From the NCBI RefSeq assembly GCF_009939225.1, contig NZ_JAACJR010000003.1, forward strand, positions 248,001-312,000: a stretch of 64,000 nt of DNA, read 5' to 3'. Every line of letters starts with the position of its first letter. Position 1 is the stretch's first letter. Below are positions 34,652 through 42,726 of the stretch, one piece after another. The position numbers and the translations under genes are program-made. The DNA comes from Sediminibacterium soli. Lineage in GTDB: Bacteria; Bacteroidota; Bacteroidia; Chitinophagales; Chitinophagaceae. Below the pieces are notes generated by a model. It was not told the DNA's origin, made no database searches, and saw only the letters and a list, made by a program, of their open reading frames with translations.

Positions 34652-35641
34652 TTACTGCTGCGGTCTCTGTAAAATAAGTTTTTCGATAACGATCGGAAAA
34701 TGCAGGTGTTCCAGGGCGTGGATCTTCTGCGCCAGCAACTCGGGTGTGTCTGCCTCCGCTATGGCACAGCTGGCCTGGAAAATAGCTTCGCCCTCGTCAA
34801 AATGTTCGTTCACATAATGAATGGTGATCCCGCTTTCTTTCTCTTTGGCTGCTATCACGGCTTCGTGTACGTTCATGCCGTACATTCCCTTGCCGCCGTA
34901 TTTGGGTAACAGTGCGGGGTGTAGGTTGATGATCTTACGCGGGTAAGCCGCGATCAGCGAACCCGGTATTTTCCAGAGAAAACCGGCCAGCACAACAAAG
35001 CCGATACCCCTTGCTGTCAGCTCCGGCACATAGGCATCGCCCCTGAAAAAACGTTCTTTCTCGATCAGCAGGGTCTCGATCCCATGGTCTGCGGCGATCT
35101 GCAATACCCCCGCTCCCGGTTTGTTGCAAACGATCAGTCCAACCCGGATCGAATCCTTTCCCGCGAAATGCGCAATGATCCTTTCCGCATTCGACCCGGC
35201 CCCCGATGCAAAAATGGCGATATGAATCCCGGATGACGGATGGGTTTCTCCTTCCGCCGTTTTACTTTCTTCCGCAGGCCTCGGGGTTGAGGTTGCAGAC
35301 TTATTCACCGCCTCATGAATAAACAGTTTCGCCTCCTTTCTCTTTTTGTGTCTTCCCGGTATCCCCAGCTTCTCCAGCAGCTTCCGCTCGTATTTCCAGA
35401 AAAAAGCCCATTGTCCGAGTAACGCTCCGTAAAACAATAAGAGTAGCTGGTAGCCTACCAGCAGCATCGCCAGCCGGAGCAGCAGTTTCCAGGCCCAGTG
35501 CGTATATGCATCAAACCCGAGCCAGCCGGTGATATAGCGGGTAAGGATAGCAGCGGTGGTGCCGGTAAGACCGAAGGCAATAAAGATGATCCAGAACTGG
35601 CGGGTGCTTACCCCCCATTTCTGCTGCAGTCGTTTGAACAT
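34652..35641 (-). CDS. purN: Membrane-anchored glycinamide ribonucleotide transformylase (DUF6787-like/PurN fusion)
   Basis: A 329-residue fusion. Residues 1-92 form an N-terminal module with two membrane helices (RQFWIIFIAFGLTGTTAAIL and LLRLAMLLVGYQLLLLFYG) ending FFWKYERKLLEKLG; it resembles DUF6787. A charged linker (93-137) leads to a complete PurN domain (138-325): SGAGSN (146-151), the catalytic Asn239 and His241 in NLHPALLPKYGG, and Asp282 in HFDEGEAI. PurN transfers a formyl group from 10-formyl-tetrahydrofolate to glycinamide ribonucleotide in purine synthesis, normally as a soluble enzyme of about 200 residues. Fusion to a membrane module suggests tethering at the inner membrane. 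All catalytic residues are intact. Confidence 0.88.
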   Translation of the reverse strand: MFKRLQQKWGVSTRQFWIIFIAFGLTGTTAAILTRYITGWLGFDAYTHWAWKLLLRLAMLLVGYQLLLLFYGALLGQWAFFWKYERKLLEKLGIPGRHKKRKEAKLFIHEAVNKSATSTPRPAEESKTAEGETHPSSGIHIAIFASGAGSNAERIIAHFAGKDSIRVGLIVCNKPGAGVLQIAADHGIETLLIEKERFFRGDAYVPELTARGIGFVVLAGFLWKIPGSLIAAYPRKIINLHPALLPKYGGKGMYGMNVHEAVIAAKEKESGITIHYVNEHFDEGEAIFQASCAIAEADTPELLAQKIHALEHLHFPIVIEKLILQRPQQ

Positions 35642-35923
35642 GGGGGCAAAAATAGTTGATAGGTTGATAGGTTGAAGAGAGAAGCCCGGTTGGGAACGGT
35701 TATATTGTTTAATTGTTTAATAGCTGCGTTGCTGCCGGCATACCACCAGCGGGAATCTGCCATTTAATTTACCATTCATCAATAAAGCCATACAGCCATT
35801 CAGCAATTAAACCATGCAGCGGCTCAACTATTCTTCCGCTCCATTCCATGACAATTTGCACATCTTTCCCTCGGTAATCCGCTGAAATGCAGGCTGGATA
35901 AGGGTAAAAAAATTTTAAGGAGG

Positions 35924-35956
35924 TTTGGTTTTTGTCAGCTTCCTGTCATATTTTTG
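35924..35956 (+). promoter_or_regulatory. Predicted promoter of the act/cox respiratory cluster
   Basis: TTTG (35924-35927) and TATTTTTG (35949-35956) match the Bacteroidota -33 and -7 elements with 21 bp between them. The ATG of actA is 50 bp downstream. The remaining intergenic stretch (35642-35923) shows nothing else I can name. Confidence 0.6.
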
Positions 35957-36005
35957 CCCCCGTTCACGGATATTTTTCCACACCAAGAATCACCCGTTTG
36001 TGAAT

Positions 36006-37256
36006 ATGATATCTTTTAGACGTTTAGCCAAGACAACGATAACCGGAACAATCCTCTTATTCGGCACTTTATCAGTAAATGCACAAGACGGTAAGACATT
36101 ATTTCAGACAAATTGCGCCTCCTGTCACGCGGTTCACAAAAAACTGACGGGTCCGGCGCTGGCTGGCGTGGAAGACCGTTGGCCCGATAAAACCAAGCTG
36201 CATGCCTGGGTGCATAACCCCGCGGGTTTTGCCAAAACCGATGCCTATGCAGCCGGTCTGATCAAAGAATATGCGCCTACGCTGATGACTGGCTTTCCCC
36301 AGCTGAGCGAGAAAGATATCGACGCGATCGTTGACTATATTAAAACTGTTCCCGATCCTTCCAAAGCGGGTCCTGCTGCCGGCCCTGTTGCGGAAAAAGG
36401 CGAGGAAAGCGATAACAGCCTGTTATTCGGTATCCTTACCCTGATCCTGGCAGTGGTTGCGCTTACTTTATTACAGGTAAATGCCAACCTGAAAAAACTG
36501 GCCGACGAAAAAGAAGGTCATGGCGGTGTTGAACCCGTGCCTTTCTGGAGAAACAAGAGCTATATCGCCATGATCACGATCGTACTGTTCGTTATCGGCG
36601 GATACCTTACGGCCAAGGGCGCCATGGCGCTGGGCCGCTCAAAAGACTACGAGCCCACGCAACCCATTTTCTACTCTCATAAAGTGCATGCCGGCATCAA
36701 CCAGATCAATTGCCAGTACTGCCATATTGGTGTATACCAGGGCAAACAGGCCACCATTCCTTCGGTGAATATCTGTATGAACTGCCATGCCGCCATTACG
36801 GAATACAACGGCGAAAAACTGTACAATGCAGAAGGCGAAGAGGTGAATGGTACCGCGGAGATCCAGAAACTGCACAAATACGCCGGTTTTGAAACCAGTA
36901 AAACCTGGGCCAACTGGGATCCGTCCAACGCAAAACCGGTTGAATGGGTTCGCATCCATAACCTGCCCGACCATGTTTACTTCAACCACTCACAGCACGT
37001 AAAAGCCGGCCAGGTGGCCTGCCAGACCTGCCATGGTGAGATCCAGAAAATGGACGAAGTAAAACAGTTTGCAGACCTGAGCATGGGCTGGTGTATCAAC
37101 TGTCACCGCGAAACAAAAGTTCAGTTTAAAGACAACGGATTTTACAGCATTTACGAGAAATACCACGAAGACCTGAAAAACGGAAAGATCGACAGTGCCA
37201 AAGGCATTACGGTTGAAAAGATCGGTGGTACGGAATGCCAGAAATGTCACTATTAA
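36006..37256 (+). CDS. actA: Alternative complex III subunit A, multiheme cytochrome c
   Basis: A 416-residue protein from the ATG at 36006. A signal peptide ends near SVNAQ (residue 27). There are six CxxCH heme sites: CASCH (37-41) in an N-terminal monoheme domain, then CQYCH (about 236), CMNCH (257), CQTCH (339), CINCH (363) and CQKCH (411). Two membrane helices (about 139-157 and 182-200) separate the two cytochrome parts. In alternative complex III this subunit carries electrons from the iron-sulfur protein ActB towards the oxidase. The family core is pentaheme, so the N-terminal domain is a sixth site. First gene of the cluster, behind a predicted promoter. Confidence 0.93.
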   Translation: MISFRRLAKTTITGTILLFGTLSVNAQDGKTLFQTNCASCHAVHKKLTGPALAGVEDRWPDKTKLHAWVHNPAGFAKTDAYAAGLIKEYAPTLMTGFPQLSEKDIDAIVDYIKTVPDPSKAGPAAGPVAEKGEESDNSLLFGILTLILAVVALTLLQVNANLKKLADEKEGHGGVEPVPFWRNKSYIAMITIVLFVIGGYLTAKGAMALGRSKDYEPTQPIFYSHKVHAGINQINCQYCHIGVYQGKQATIPSVNICMNCHAAITEYNGEKLYNAEGEEVNGTAEIQKLHKYAGFETSKTWANWDPSNAKPVEWVRIHNLPDHVYFNHSQHVKAGQVACQTCHGEIQKMDEVKQFADLSMGWCINCHRETKVQFKDNGFYSIYEKYHEDLKNGKIDSAKGITVEKIGGTECQKCHY

Positions 37257-37401
37257 GCAATTTGACAATTTAAAGATTTGAAAATTGTCGGTTTTGGATT
37301 GCCTGATTTCAATGCGAAGTACAACAGAAATTTAGAATAAAGAAAGCGGGAATTGAAAATATGCTTCAATGCATGTTCAAATTTTCAAATTCTCAAACCC
37401 G

Positions 37402-37417
37402 CCTGCCGGGTGGCAGG
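37402..37417. repeat. Intergenic palindrome between actA and actB
   Basis: CCTGCC (37402-37407) and GGCAGG (37412-37417) with a GGGT spacer. It is a diverged member of the palindrome family also found at 44269, 46873 and 50031. Confidence 0.6.
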
Positions 37418-37433
37418 TTTTCAAAATAATACG

Positions 37434-40400
37434 ATGGAAAAAAAGCACTGGCAAAGTTTTGGAGAGCTGAATCAGTCTGATGCATATCAGAAAGATACCA
37501 GGGACGAATTCAGGGACGAGCTTCCTTTTGTGGGCGATGAGAGCAAAAGCTTCCTGGCCGCCAAAGCGCCGCGCAGGGATTTCCTGAAATACCTTGGCTT
37601 CAGCACTGCCGCTGCAGCCGTTGCCGCAAGCTGTGAGATGCCCGTAAAAAAGGCGATCCCCTTTGCCAACAAACCCGAAGACATCGTTCCCGGCGTTGCC
37701 AAGTATTACGCCACCACCTATGTGCAGGATGGCGATGTGCTGAGCATTCTTGCCAAAGTGCGCGATGGCCGCCCGATCAAAATAGAAGGTAATGAACTGG
37801 ATCCGTTCAACGGCGGTGGCACCTCCGCCCGTGTTCAGGCTTCCGTTCTTGACCTGTACGATACCGCCCGTCTCCGTTTTCCTACGATTGACGGCAAGGA
37901 AGTGACTTTTGAAGCGATCGACAAATCCATCGCCGGCGCTATGGCAGGTCCGGTGGTGATCCTCACAAGCTCTGTCACTTCTCCCACAACCAAAGCGATC
38001 ATTGCCGAATTCATTGCCAAATACCCCGGAAGCCGCCATGTAACTTACGATGCGGTTTCTTACAGCGGTATGCTGCTGGCCAATGAAGCCACCTACGGTA
38101 AAAAAGCCATTCCTTCCTATCATTTCGAAACTGCCAAAGCCATTGTGAGCATCGGCGCCGATTTTCTCGGTACCTGGCTCAGCCCGGTGGAGTTTGGCAA
38201 ACAATACGCCACCGGCAAGAAGCTGAACGAGAAAGCGCCCGAGATGAGCAGGCATATCCATTTCGAAGCAGTGGCCAGCCTCACCGGCGCCAATGCGGAT
38301 GAAAAATTCCTGCACCGTCCTTCCGAAACAGGCGCCATACTGACCGCGCTGTTATCGGCCGTGAACGGACAGGGCGTAACCGGCATCAGCGATGCCAAAC
38401 TGAAAGCGGGCATCGAAAAAGCCGCCAAAGCGCTTACCGAAAACAAAGGCGCCGCCCTTGTGGTTTGCGGAAGCAACGATGTGAATGCGCAGATCGTCAC
38501 CAATGCCATCAACGAAGCCGTTGACGCCAATGGTAAAACGATCGACTGGACCGCAACCGTGAATAGCCGCCAGGGTGTGGATGCTGATTTTGTGAAACTG
38601 GTGGAAGACATGAATGCCGGAACCGTGGGAACCATCCTTGTCCACGGCGCCAATCCTGCCTATACCTGGTACGATGCGGAGAAATTCAAAGCCGGACTGA
38701 AGAAAGTAAGAACAACGATTTCATTTGGTGCAAAAGCGGACGAGACAACAGAGCTCTGCCGTTATGTACTGCCCGATAGCCATTTCCTGGAGAGCTGGGG
38801 TGATGCCGAGCCAAAAGCCGGTCATTATTCCTTTATGCAGCCGACCATCTTCCCGCTGTTCAAAACACGCCAGTGGCAGGACAGCCTGCTGAAATGGTCA
38901 GGAAATACAAACGATTACCTCGCCTACCTCAAGAATTACTGGGGAACACAGGCTGGTGGTGAAGCAGGCTGGGATAAAGCATTGCGCGATGGCGTGATCA
39001 ATCCTGCCACACCGGTTGCCGTTTCGGCCGCTGCATTCAACGGCGCTTCGGTTGCCACTGCGCTGACGGCCCTGGCTTCGGGTAAGAAAGGCGGTAAGAC
39101 CGAACTGGTGATATACGAGAAAGTGGCCATCGGTGCCACCGGCGCTGCCAACCCATGGCTGCAGGAAATGCCCGATCCGGTTACCCGTGCCACATGGGAT
39201 AACTACGTGATCGTTTCTCCTGCGCTGGCCCGCACACTGCTCAGCATTGATCTGAACCATAACGGCCAGGCCGATGACTACGAGGTAAACCCTCCGAAAC
39301 CCGTTGTTAAAGTAACCGTAGGCGGCAAGACCATCGAACTGCCGGCACTGATCATACCAGGCACACATCCCGATACCATCGGTATTGCATTGGGATACGG
39401 CCGCAGCGAAAAAATGGGTAAATCAGTGGTTGGGTCAGGTAAGAGTGCCTTCCCGCTGCTGAGTTTTAACGGCACCACCGTGAGCAACACCAATGTGGAT
39501 GTTACCATCACGGCCACGGGCGAAAAATACCCGGTGGCCCTTGTTCAGACACATAACCGTTACGACACCACACAGGGTGAGCGTACCGAAGTGGTGAAAG
39601 AACTCACGCTGGCAGAATACAAAGAACATCCCACCGAAATACTCGAAGAACGTGAAGAAGAACTGAAACCATGGGGTGGTCTTGAAAAATTTGAAGGCAA
39701 AGGAACCTTATATCCTGTATACGACAGACCCGGTATCAAATGGGGTATGAGCATAGACCTCAACAGCTGTAACGGTTGCGGTGCCTGCGTGGTGGCCTGT
39801 AACGTGGAGAACAATATTGCTGTTGTGGGTAAACCCGAAGTGCTCCGCGGCCACGAAATGCACTGGCTCCGTATCGACCGCTACTACAGCGGTGATATGG
39901 ACAACCCGAACACCGTATTCCAGCCGATGCTTTGCCAGCACTGCGATAACGCTCCCTGTGAGAACGTTTGTCCGGTGGCGGCAACCAACCACAGCAGCGA
40001 AGGCCTGAACCAGATGGCCTATAACCGCTGTATCGGTACCCGTTACTGCTCAAACAACTGTCCGTTTAAAGTGCGCCGCTTCAACTGGGCCGATTATATG
40101 GGTGCCGACAGCTTCCCGCATAACCAGGATATACTGAGCGATGTGGTGCTGAACATGAACGACGATCTTACCCGTATGGTGCTGAACCCGGATGTAACCG
40201 TACGTTCACGTGGTGTGATCGAAAAATGTTCATTCTGTGTACAGCGTCTGCAGGAAGGTAAACTGGAAGCAAAACGGAACAGCCGTCCGCTCGAAGATAA
40301 AGATGTGAAGACAGCCTGTCAGCAGGCCTGCGCCAGCGGTTGTATCACTTTCGGTAACCTGAACAACCCCAACAGCGAGGTGTCCAAACTGAGAAAAGAC

Positions 40401-40529
40401 AACCCGAACCGTTCCTTCCATGTGCTGGAGCAGCTGCATGTACTGCCAAGTATTTCTTACCTGGCAAAAGTGAGGAACTCGGAAGAAGCGCATGGTAAAG
40501 CGGAAGAGAAGAAAGAAGCGCATTCATAG
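37434..40529 (+). CDS. actB: Alternative complex III subunit B, molybdopterin-like iron-sulfur protein
   Basis: A 1,031-residue protein from the ATG at 37434. A variant twin-arginine motif (APRRDFLKYLGFS) is followed by an Ala-rich stretch, marking export or membrane attachment of the folded protein. The first three quarters resemble molybdopterin oxidoreductases but in this complex hold no molybdenum. From about residue 770 a ferredoxin-like domain has the Cys clusters CNGCGACVVACN, CQHCDNAPCENVCP, CIGTRYCSNNCP and CSFCVQ...CQQACASGC, enough for four Fe-S clusters. It passes electrons from menaquinol to ActA. An inserted cassette separates it from actC, which is normally the next gene. Confidence 0.95.
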   Translation: MEKKHWQSFGELNQSDAYQKDTRDEFRDELPFVGDESKSFLAAKAPRRDFLKYLGFSTAAAAVAASCEMPVKKAIPFANKPEDIVPGVAKYYATTYVQDGDVLSILAKVRDGRPIKIEGNELDPFNGGGTSARVQASVLDLYDTARLRFPTIDGKEVTFEAIDKSIAGAMAGPVVILTSSVTSPTTKAIIAEFIAKYPGSRHVTYDAVSYSGMLLANEATYGKKAIPSYHFETAKAIVSIGADFLGTWLSPVEFGKQYATGKKLNEKAPEMSRHIHFEAVASLTGANADEKFLHRPSETGAILTALLSAVNGQGVTGISDAKLKAGIEKAAKALTENKGAALVVCGSNDVNAQIVTNAINEAVDANGKTIDWTATVNSRQGVDADFVKLVEDMNAGTVGTILVHGANPAYTWYDAEKFKAGLKKVRTTISFGAKADETTELCRYVLPDSHFLESWGDAEPKAGHYSFMQPTIFPLFKTRQWQDSLLKWSGNTNDYLAYLKNYWGTQAGGEAGWDKALRDGVINPATPVAVSAAAFNGASVATALTALASGKKGGKTELVIYEKVAIGATGAANPWLQEMPDPVTRATWDNYVIVSPALARTLLSIDLNHNGQADDYEVNPPKPVVKVTVGGKTIELPALIIPGTHPDTIGIALGYGRSEKMGKSVVGSGKSAFPLLSFNGTTVSNTNVDVTITATGEKYPVALVQTHNRYDTTQGERTEVVKELTLAEYKEHPTEILEEREEELKPWGGLEKFEGKGTLYPVYDRPGIKWGMSIDLNSCNGCGACVVACNVENNIAVVGKPEVLRGHEMHWLRIDRYYSGDMDNPNTVFQPMLCQHCDNAPCENVCPVAATNHSSEGLNQMAYNRCIGTRYCSNNCPFKVRRFNWADYMGADSFPHNQDILSDVVLNMNDDLTRMVLNPDVTVRSRGVIEKCSFCVQRLQEGKLEAKRNSRPLEDKDVKTACQQACASGCITFGNLNNPNSEVSKLRKDNPNRSFHVLEQLHVLPSISYLAKVRNSEEAHGKAEEKKEAHS

Positions 40530-40559
40530 TCAAACGTGAAAGACAAATCCCCTTTCACC

Positions 40560-40596
40560 TTTGACAAAAAGAAGTTGATTCAATAAAAATAGCTAT
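40560..40596 (+). repeat. Left direct repeat flanking the inserted cassette
   Basis: A 37-bp sequence (core GAAGTTGATTCAATAAAAAT) starting 31 bp after the actB stop. It recurs at 42652-42689 with one extra G and one G-to-A change. Both copies are in the same orientation on either side of the two-gene AT-rich cassette. Confidence 0.88.
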
Positions 40597-40631
40597 AGCC
40601 TATTAACTATGGCTTAAGTAAGTAAACAGTA

Positions 40632-42110
40632 ATGCTACACAAGTTGCATATGAACACAATAATCAAAGCGGTGAAAATGCTACTGGGTTTTTTAGTAGTG
40701 GCATGCTGCATGTTGTTCTCATGTAACAAAAGTGTTGTAGGGGTTTCTTCTATAGAAAAAACCGAGTTACAAACTTGGCTAAGAGAAAATGGGTTGAATT
40801 TTTCCTCAGGAACTCTTTATGTAAAAAACAATTCCGGTGGTCAGGACGAAAAAAAAATAGACTGGGATAGAATAAGCAGTTTCAAATCAGGAGCATTTCA
40901 CTTTTTTGATGTTCCATATAGCTCTTCCCAAGAAAGTAGCGCAGATTTTTTTTTAGTTTTTCAAAAAAATGAATATGGCCAAATTGAAGCACGAATAAAA
41001 ATTGTTTTTAAAAGAGATCCCTCAGTGCCGATTTCTAAGGGGGACACATATTATGCAGCTTCATTTTTTGATAGATTAGATGGCAGTCGGGAAGCGAATT
41101 TTATTTGGAAAGACGTTAGTGCTAAAATGCCAATTAGAGTTTATCGCAAGCCTCAGACCGCTTATTCCGTTCTTTCGCAAAATTCAAGAAAACAATTTTA
41201 TGTCCCCGACGATTGTGCCAGTTATTTGATTCCAAATCGAGAATATATTTGTCGATTTGTAGGCATTTCAGAATCGCAGTCTTATAATATGGAGTGCGGT
41301 TATGAAACCATCGGTTATACCACGTTTACAGTTTGTTTGCCACAATCAGGAGGAGGAGGAGGGGTTTCGTCGGAGACTTTTTATTATCCAGGGTATTATC
41401 ATTCAGGAACCAACGGACTGACAAATTTACCTAACAAAAGGATAATAGACTCCTTGGACGGATACCCCTGTGCCCAAAATGCGATGGCGAATTCTATTTT
41501 TAATTATAATGGAATTTGCGACGAAATATATTCGTTACTAATGGGAACCTTTAATGTATCGAGTTCAGTCGACCTCATTTACAAGGTGGACAATAGTTTA
41601 ACAATGAGCGACCTGCTGAACGGTTATGCAGACTCTATACATTTTCTTAACGATCCATTTACTTATAGCGAAAGAGTTTATTTGAATCCATGGGTGTTAA
41701 AGAATTCGAGTCAGGAATTTACGGTGTCTGTATTAATACACGAAGGGATGCACGCAGTTATTGATTATTGGCGAAAGCAACAAAGGTATGGATACATTGA
41801 TTCGGTTCAATTTAAAAATATGTTTCCTATTTTCTGGGACTATAACAGAGTAAGAACGGGCACAGAGTTGTCTCAGCATAGTCAAATGGCAGAAGGGTAT
41901 ATTGGCCAATTCAAGCATTTTTTGAGTGGGTTTAATAGTAACATTAGTGATAGCATGGCGACAGCTTTAGCTTGGATGGGATTACAAGAAACTACAGCGT
42001 GGAAAGCGAGATCGGATACTAATGAATTGAAAATATTACAGCATATAGCTCGAAGGGATAATAGCGATTCTACGAGATATTCAACTTATTTATTAAAGAA
42101 ATGCCCATAA
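40632..42110 (+). CDS. Secreted lipoprotein with HExxH zinc-protease motif
   Basis: A 492-residue protein (an ATG six codons later is an alternative start). A lipoprotein signal ends CCMLFSCNK, with Cys31 as lipidation site. The N-terminal 220 residues look beta-rich with no family I can name. A Gly run (about 239-243) links to a C-terminal domain with a conserved-looking DGYPCAQNAM segment and the metalloprotease motif LIHEGMHAVIDYW (His370, Glu371, His374). A Glu in HSQMAEGYIGQF about 45 residues later could be the third zinc ligand. It is clearly more AT-rich than the flanking act genes. It overlaps the next gene by 10 bp. A cell-envelope peptidase is plausible; the substrate is unknown. 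Confidence 0.7.
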   Translation: MLHKLHMNTIIKAVKMLLGFLVVACCMLFSCNKSVVGVSSIEKTELQTWLRENGLNFSSGTLYVKNNSGGQDEKKIDWDRISSFKSGAFHFFDVPYSSSQESSADFFLVFQKNEYGQIEARIKIVFKRDPSVPISKGDTYYAASFFDRLDGSREANFIWKDVSAKMPIRVYRKPQTAYSVLSQNSRKQFYVPDDCASYLIPNREYICRFVGISESQSYNMECGYETIGYTTFTVCLPQSGGGGGVSSETFYYPGYYHSGTNGLTNLPNKRIIDSLDGYPCAQNAMANSIFNYNGICDEIYSLLMGTFNVSSSVDLIYKVDNSLTMSDLLNGYADSIHFLNDPFTYSERVYLNPWVLKNSSQEFTVSVLIHEGMHAVIDYWRKQQRYGYIDSVQFKNMFPIFWDYNRVRTGTELSQHSQMAEGYIGQFKHFLSGFNSNISDSMATALAWMGLQETTAWKARSDTNELKILQHIARRDNSDSTRYSTYLLKKCP

Positions 42111-42601
42111 AAATTAAAACGATATTGTTTTTATGTAGCATTTTTGCTTTTCAATTTTCGAAAGCACAAAATTCTTTTGCAGAAAGTCTTCGCAGGCTAA
42201 TTGGCAGAAGCATGGTTGAAAAAAGGAATGTCTATAATGAGTTTAGCGAGATTGTTTTTATTGAGTATAAGCTGAAGGGCAGAAAAATTGAAGTTAGAAA
42301 GTCTGGAAATAGTATATATGTAAAAGCAATAGAAGAAATAATAAGCAACAAACGTATTTCGCAATTTATAAAAGATTCGGCCAAAGTGAATTTCTTGTTG
42401 CCAGTTTATTTTTCGGTTGACCATGATGAGAAAGATTGGAAGTGGGGAGATGATGCTTTGTTATTTTCGCGGAGTGGGGTAAAAGGGATATTTGCTCTGT
42501 TATCGGAAGCAAATAAGGGGATTAAAGAGATTTTTGAGCCGCTTATCGTAGCACCTACTTTCAATGGAAGAAAGACGCAGATCGAAGCGGACAATGAATG
42601 A
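42101..42601 (+). CDS. Small exported partner of the HExxH lipoprotein
   Basis: A 166-residue protein with a signal peptide (IKTILFLCSIFAFQFSKAQ). The mature part is mixed alpha/beta with a basic N-terminal half and a central DHDEKDWKWGDD acidic patch; there are no Cys residues. I recognise no family. Its start overlaps the HExxH gene by 10 bp, so the two are translated together, and both are AT-rich and enclosed by direct repeats. A role as inhibitor, chaperone or immunity protein for the putative peptidase is a reasonable guess from the pairing, but nothing in the sequence proves it. Confidence 0.6.
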   Translation: MPIKIKTILFLCSIFAFQFSKAQNSFAESLRRLIGRSMVEKRNVYNEFSEIVFIEYKLKGRKIEVRKSGNSIYVKAIEEIISNKRISQFIKDSAKVNFLLPVYFSVDHDEKDWKWGDDALLFSRSGVKGIFALLSEANKGIKEIFEPLIVAPTFNGRKTQIEADNE

Positions 42602-42651
42602 GAGTAGAAGGACAAGGAAAAGTGAAGGGGCATTTTCTTTAATATCTAACT

Positions 42652-42689
42652 TTTGACAAAAAGGAAGTTGATTCAATAAAAATAACTAT
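42652..42689 (+). repeat. Right direct repeat flanking the inserted cassette
   Basis: A 38-bp near-copy of 40560-40596. It ends 37 bp before actC and is followed directly by TCCACAGCACTGCGGGGA (42691-42708), a relative of the 20-bp palindrome in the tRNA remnant at 23278. Confidence 0.88.
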
Positions 42690-42726
42690 CTCCACAGCAC
42701 TGCGGGGATGAACTAAACAAGACCAG

